From an uncultured Clostridia bacterium (GTDB taxonomy: Bacteria > Bacillota > Clostridia > Oscillospirales > Acutalibacteraceae), in assembly GCA_958436475.1 (NCBI GenBank), contig CAUBKG010000029.1, positions 1-25,832 on the forward strand: a DNA stretch of 25,832 nt, written 5' to 3'. Below, in pieces: positions 21,900 through 25,832 of this stretch; the first letter of the stretch is position 1; every line of letters begins with the position of its first letter. A program made the translations under genes and the position numbers. Below the pieces are notes generated by a model that ran no database searches, had not been told where the DNA came from, and saw nothing but the letters and a program-made list of their open reading frames with translations.

Positions 21900-23657
21900 T
21901 TGGCACAAAATGTGATATACGGCATCAACGGCCCGGTGGTCACCGTAAAAAACGCCACGGATTTTTCCATGCAGGAAATGGTCTATGTGGGAAACGACCG
22001 CCTGATCGGCGAGGTCATCGGCATAACCGACGGCTTCACCACCATTCAGGTATACGAAGTGACCACCGGCCTGCGCCCAGGCGAACCGGTCCACACCACC
22101 GGCACGCCGATGAGCGTGACGCTCGGCCCCGGTATCATTAAAAATATTTTCGACGGGATCGAACGCCCCTTAAAAAAAATCGAAGAAGCCTCCGGCGCGT
22201 TTATCGACCGCGGATGCAGCGTGGATTCGCTCGATACCGACCGCGGGTGGGACGTGACCGTCTGTGTCCGGGAGGGGGATCTCCTCTCCGGCGGCGAGGT
22301 GTACGCCACCTGCCCGGAAACGAGCCTCATCACACACAAATGCCTCGTTCCGCCGGACCTCTGCGGCCGGGTCGTATACGCCGCGCCGAACGGTTCCTAT
22401 CATATCAACGATAAAATCGCGGAGCTGGAAACGGAAGACGGCGTCCGCCATATCCTCACCCTCTGCCAGCGCTGGCCGATCCGTATCCCCCGGCCCGTGA
22501 AAAAGCGCCTGCCGCCCACCGTGCCCCTCATCACCGGCCAGCGCGTGATCGATACCCTTTTCCCCCTCTCGAAGGGCGGCACCGCCGCCATTCCCGGCGG
22601 CTTCGGCACAGGGAAAACCATGACCCAGCACCAGCTGGCGAAATGGTGCGATGCCGATATCATCATTTACGTGGGCTGCGGCGAGCGCGGAAACGAGATG
22701 ACGCAGGTCCTCGAAGAATTCAGCGAGCTGATCGACCCGAAATCGGGCAAGGCCCTCACCGACCGCACCGTGCTGATCGCCAACACCTCCAACATGCCGG
22801 TCGCCGCGCGGGAAGCCTCCATTTACACGGGCATCACCCTCGCGGAATATTACCGCGATATGGGGTATCACGTCGCCATGATGGCCGATTCCACCTCCCG
22901 CTGGGCCGAGGCCCTGCGCGAGATTTCCGGCCGTCTCGAGGAAATGCCGGCCGAAGAAGGCTTCCCGGCTTACCTGCCCTCCCGCCTTTCGGAGTTCTAC
23001 GAGCGCGCGGGGTATGTGGAGTCCCTTTCGGGAGCGGATGGCTCCATCACCGTAATCGGCGCCGTATCCCCGCAGGGATCCGATTTTTCCGAACCCGTCA
23101 CCCAGAATACCAAACGCTTTACCCGCTGCTTCTGGGCGCTCGATAAGTCCCTTGCCTATTCCCGCCATTATCCCGCCATCAACTGGACAACCAGTTACAG
23201 CGAATATATCGGCGATCTCTCCCGCTGGTACAACGAGCATCTGGGCCATGAATTCCTCCAGTGCCGCGGCCGCATTTCCGCTCTGCTGCAGGAGGAAAGC
23301 AACCTGATGGAGATCGTCAAGCTCATCGGTTCAGACGTTCTGCCCGACGACCAGAAGCTGGTCATCGAAACGGCCAAGGTCATCCGTATTGGTTTTTTGC
23401 AGCAGAACGCCTATCATAAGGACGATACCTATGTCCCGCTCGAAAAGCAGCTCCGCATGATGAAGGTCATCCTGTATCTCTATGACCGCCTGCGCCACCT
23501 CATTTCCCAGAACATCCCCATTTCGCAGGTGATGGAGCTGGGACTTTTCGACCGGATCGTAAAGATGAAATACGACGTCCCGAACGACCACCTCGAGAAG
23601 CTGGACGATTACATTCGGGACATTGATTCCGCGCTGGAGGATTTCAGCAATAAATAA
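21900..23657 (+). CDS. ntpA: V-type ATPase catalytic subunit A
   Basis: The 585-residue catalytic subunit hydrolyses (or makes) ATP. It starts with the N-terminal barrel (VIYGINGPVVTVKN) and contains the long non-homologous insertion typical of A subunits. The P-loop GGFGTGKT is at 233-240 with K239, followed by GCGERGNEMT, which holds the catalytic-type Glu. Further on are MMADSTSRWAEALREISGRLEEMPAEEG and YLPSRLSEFYERAG. The start is TTG at 21900, preceded by GAGGTGAT; upstream sequence in this frame overlaps subunit E and does not resemble the family. Length is normal. Three copies per complex are expected. Confidence 0.97.
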   Translation: MAQNVIYGINGPVVTVKNATDFSMQEMVYVGNDRLIGEVIGITDGFTTIQVYEVTTGLRPGEPVHTTGTPMSVTLGPGIIKNIFDGIERPLKKIEEASGAFIDRGCSVDSLDTDRGWDVTVCVREGDLLSGGEVYATCPETSLITHKCLVPPDLCGRVVYAAPNGSYHINDKIAELETEDGVRHILTLCQRWPIRIPRPVKKRLPPTVPLITGQRVIDTLFPLSKGGTAAIPGGFGTGKTMTQHQLAKWCDADIIIYVGCGERGNEMTQVLEEFSELIDPKSGKALTDRTVLIANTSNMPVAAREASIYTGITLAEYYRDMGYHVAMMADSTSRWAEALREISGRLEEMPAEEGFPAYLPSRLSEFYERAGYVESLSGADGSITVIGAVSPQGSDFSEPVTQNTKRFTRCFWALDKSLAYSRHYPAINWTTSYSEYIGDLSRWYNEHLGHEFLQCRGRISALLQEESNLMEIVKLIGSDVLPDDQKLVIETAKVIRIGFLQQNAYHKDDTYVPLEKQLRMMKVILYLYDRLRHLISQNIPISQVMELGLFDRIVKMKYDVPNDHLEKLDDYIRDIDSALEDFSNK

Positions 23658-23697
23658 CGGCGCACATTTCCCGCGCTGTTTCCGGGAGGCTTACTTT

Positions 23698-25086
23698 ATG
23701 GTAATAGAATATGCCGGCGTAAAGGAAATCAACGGCCCGCTCGTCGTGCTGGATGGGATCGACAGCCCCTCCTATGAGGAAATGGTCACCCTTCGCCTGA
23801 ACGGCGGCGCCGAGCGTACCGGCCGTATCGTGCAGATAGACGGCAGCCGCATCGTTGTTCAGGTGTTCGAGGGGACCCGCGCCCTTTCGCTTACCAATAC
23901 CAATACCATCCTGCGGGGCCATCCGATGGAGCTCCCGCTCTCGCCCGAAATCCTCGGCCGGATTTTCAACGGCGCGGGCGAGCCGATCGACGGCCTGGGC
24001 GAAATCTTCCCCGAGAAGTATATGGACGTTAACGGCAGCCCCATCAATCCCGTCTCGCGCGTGTACCCCCGCAACTATATCAACATCGGCATTTCCTCCA
24101 TCGACGCTCTCGCCACCCTCATCCGCGGGCAGAAGCTCCCCATTTTCTCCGGCTCGGGCATGAAGCACAACGAGCTGGCGGTGCAGATCGTCCGCCAGGC
24201 GAAGATCGCGGAGGAGGAAGGCGTAAAATTCGCCATCGTATTCGCCGCCATGGGTGTGACCAACGACGTGGCCGATTACTTCCGCCGTTCCTTCGAGGAA
24301 TCGGGCGCGCTGCAGCGCGTAGTGATGTTCAACAACCTTTCGAACGACCCGATCATCGAACGAATCCTCACCCCCCGCTGCGCGCTGACCGCCGCGGAAT
24401 ATCTCGCCTTCGAACAAAACATGCACATCCTTGTGGTTATGACCGATATGACCTCCTATGCCGAGGCCTGCCGCGAATTCAGCTCTTCGAAGGGTGAGAT
24501 TCCCGGCCGCAAGGGCTACCCCGGCTACCTTTACTCCGACCTCGCGAGCCTATACGAGCGCGCGGGCATCGTAAAGGGCAAGAACGGCTCGGTGACCCAG
24601 ATTCCCATTCTCACCATGCCGAACGATGATATCACCCACCCGGTGCCCGACCTCACGGGATACATCACCGAAGGCCAGATCGTGCTCGACCGCGGGCTCG
24701 ATTCTATGGGCGTGTATCCGCCGGTGAGCATCCTGCCCTCCCTCTCCCGCCTGATGAAAGACGGTATCGGCGAAGGCTACACCCGTGCCGACCATTCGGC
24801 CGTTTCCAATCAGCTCTTTGCAGCTTATGCCAAGGTGCAGGACGCCCGCGCCCTCGCCTCCGTAATCGGTGAGGATGAGCTTTCGCCCACCGATAAGCTC
24901 TATATGGAATTCGGCAAGCAGTTCGAAGACAAATTTTTGAACCAGGGCCCGGCGGAAAACCGCACCATCGAGCAGACGCTCGACCTCGGCTGGCAGCTGT
25001 TAGGGCTGCTGCCGCGCGAGGAGCTCGACCGTGTGGACGACGAAACGCTGGATCAGTATTATAAGCCCGCGCAGGCGAGCGCATAA
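23698..25086 (+). CDS. ntpB: V-type ATPase regulatory subunit B
   Basis: The 462-residue protein is the non-catalytic B subunit, which alternates with A in the hexameric head. It opens with VIEYAGVKEINGPLVVLDG and has PIFSGSGMKHNELAVQI in place of a true P-loop, as expected for B. SNDPIIERILTPR, MTDMTSYAEACREFSSSKGEIPGRKGYPGYLYSDLASLYERAG and PNDDITHPVPDLTGYITEGQI complete the family pattern. The ATG at 23698 has GGGAGG about eight bases upstream; the frame extends upstream to 23623 inside subunit A and that part is rejected. Gap to subunit D is 39 bases. Confidence 0.97.
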   Translation: MVIEYAGVKEINGPLVVLDGIDSPSYEEMVTLRLNGGAERTGRIVQIDGSRIVVQVFEGTRALSLTNTNTILRGHPMELPLSPEILGRIFNGAGEPIDGLGEIFPEKYMDVNGSPINPVSRVYPRNYINIGISSIDALATLIRGQKLPIFSGSGMKHNELAVQIVRQAKIAEEEGVKFAIVFAAMGVTNDVADYFRRSFEESGALQRVVMFNNLSNDPIIERILTPRCALTAAEYLAFEQNMHILVVMTDMTSYAEACREFSSSKGEIPGRKGYPGYLYSDLASLYERAGIVKGKNGSVTQIPILTMPNDDITHPVPDLTGYITEGQIVLDRGLDSMGVYPPVSILPSLSRLMKDGIGEGYTRADHSAVSNQLFAAYAKVQDARALASVIGEDELSPTDKLYMEFGKQFEDKFLNQGPAENRTIEQTLDLGWQLLGLLPREELDRVDDETLDQYYKPAQASA

Positions 25087-25125
25087 GCTCTCTTTCCCGC
25101 AAATTTTTCAAAGGAGTGGATCGCC

Positions 25126-25755
25126 ATGAGTCAGCAGGTCTTTCCGACCAAGGGGAATCTCATTGCCACCAAAAAGTCGCTCGACCTTGCGAAAATGGGC
25201 TTTGATTTGCTCGACCGCAAACGGAATATCCTCATCCGCGAAATGATGCAGCTGATCGACGAGGCGAACGCCATCCAGTCCCAGATCGACAGCACCTATT
25301 CCGAAGCCTATCTCGCGCTGCAGCGGGCCAACCTGACGCTCGGTGTGTGCGGGGATATCGCGGAAACCGTGCCGGTGGAAAACAATGTGCGCATCGAATA
25401 CCGGAGCGTTATGGGCGTGGCGATCCCCACCGTGTTTCTGGAAACGGATCTGCCGCAGCTCCATTACGGCTTTGGCGATACGAGCGCCCCGCTGGACGAA
25501 GCCTATATTAAATTCGATAAGGTAAAGCGGCTGACCGCGCGCCTCGCGGAGGTGGAAAACTGCGTTTACCGCCTGGCAAACGCCATTAAAAAAACGCAGA
25601 AGCGGGCCAACGCCCTGCGCAACATCATCATCCCCCGCTTCACCGAAACCGTGAAATACATCACGCTTTCGCTCGATGAAAAGGACCGCGAGGAATTCTC
25701 CCGCCTGAAGGTCATCAAGGCGAACAAATTGAAGAAAAACCGCAAGGCAGAATAA
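25126..25755 (+). CDS. ntpD: V-type ATPase subunit D
   Basis: The 209-residue protein forms the central rotor shaft as two long antiparallel helices. The N-terminal helix begins PTKGNLIATKKSLDLAKMGFDLLDRKRNIL. The C-terminal helix carries RTNALRNIIIPR-like sequence (KRANALRNIIIPRFTETVKYI) and ends in a basic tail. A short middle domain (about residues 75-130) is present. AAAGGAG precedes the ATG at 25126. It is the last gene of the operon; a strong terminator follows 10 bases after its stop codon. Confidence 0.96.
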   Translation: MSQQVFPTKGNLIATKKSLDLAKMGFDLLDRKRNILIREMMQLIDEANAIQSQIDSTYSEAYLALQRANLTLGVCGDIAETVPVENNVRIEYRSVMGVAIPTVFLETDLPQLHYGFGDTSAPLDEAYIKFDKVKRLTARLAEVENCVYRLANAIKKTQKRANALRNIIIPRFTETVKYITLSLDEKDREEFSRLKVIKANKLKKNRKAE

Positions 25756-25764
25756 AACAGACAG

Positions 25765-25798
25765 AAAGAACCTCTGGGCCGGGGCCCAGAGGTTCTTT
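25765..25798. terminator. Strong terminator of the V-ATPase operon
   Basis: AAAGAACCTCTGGGCC (25765-25780) and GGCCCAGAGGTTCTTT (25783-25798) are perfect 16-base inverted arms around GG. The right arm ends in TTCTTT and continues into T-rich sequence to the end of the window. The flanking A and T runs would let it work on both strands. It begins 10 bases after subunit D. Confidence 0.92.
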
Positions 25799-25832
25799 GT
25801 TATTCTTTTTTCTTTTCTTCTTTGTGCTTTTT

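Noticed and set aside
22170..23249. A 359-codon minus-strand open frame opposite V-ATPase subunit A
   Set aside because: Gly/Ala/Asp/His-rich shadow of the catalytic subunit with no recognisable domain.
1..25832. CRISPR arrays, tRNA or rRNA genes, insertion sequences, prophage or defence genes
   Set aside because: Reading both strands showed no regularly spaced repeats, no cloverleaf or rRNA-like stretches, no transposase or integrase and no toxin-antitoxin-like pairs.

Overview
The window looks like chromosomal DNA from a GC-rich member of the Bacillota, most likely class Clostridia (Oscillospiraceae/Ruminococcaceae-like). The reasons are strong AGGAGG-type ribosome binding sites, sigma-A-type promoters, a complete bacterial V-type ATPase operon, an ACT-domain/PFL (DUF711) gene pair, a Clostridia-type NAD synthetase and a Lrp/AsnC-aminotransferase pair. 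No rRNA, tRNA, CRISPR array, insertion sequence or phage gene was seen. Species cannot be fixed from the sequence alone.

Left part, leftward genes (1-13200). A large secreted multidomain protein (GH16 glucanase, CBM6, CARDB, basic-secretory-protein-type zinc peptidase, ricin-like lectin) runs off the left edge. It has its own very good promoter. A 357-base gap full of hairpins and two bidirectional terminators separates it from a HAD phosphatase, a UDP-glucose 6-dehydrogenase, a GT2 glycosyltransferase, the dTDP-rhamnose genes rfbD, rfbB and rfbA (no rfbC here) and a second GT2 glycosyltransferase. Together these look like part of a rhamnose-containing cell-surface polysaccharide locus, supplying dTDP-rhamnose precursors, UDP-glucuronate and two sugar transferases. 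A promoter at 9771-9799 starts this cluster. Upstream lies a tightly packed housekeeping operon: PHP-family phosphatase, Lrp/AsnC regulator, class I aminotransferase and ispE. The last three are joined by overlapping stop/start codons.

Right part, rightward genes (13384-25755). A divergent promoter region carrying a 9-base inverted repeat separates the PHP gene from nadE. nadE has an intact NAD synthetase domain, but its N-terminal glutaminase domain is shortened and appears to lack the catalytic residues. It is followed closely by an ACT-domain gene and a PFL-family gene. After a structured 211-base leader comes a nine-gene V-type ATPase operon in the order G-like, C, I, K, F, E, A, B, D. 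This is a full set of V1 and V0 parts for an ion-translocating rotary ATPase. It ends with a perfect 16-base-pair terminator at 25765-25798.

The best candidates for a second look are the glucanase-peptidase fusion, the degenerate glutaminase half of nadE, the unusual proteolipid subunit K, and the dense RNA-like structure at 2786-3002. I did not find a clear new multi-gene system; most of the window is recognisable metabolism and bioenergetics.
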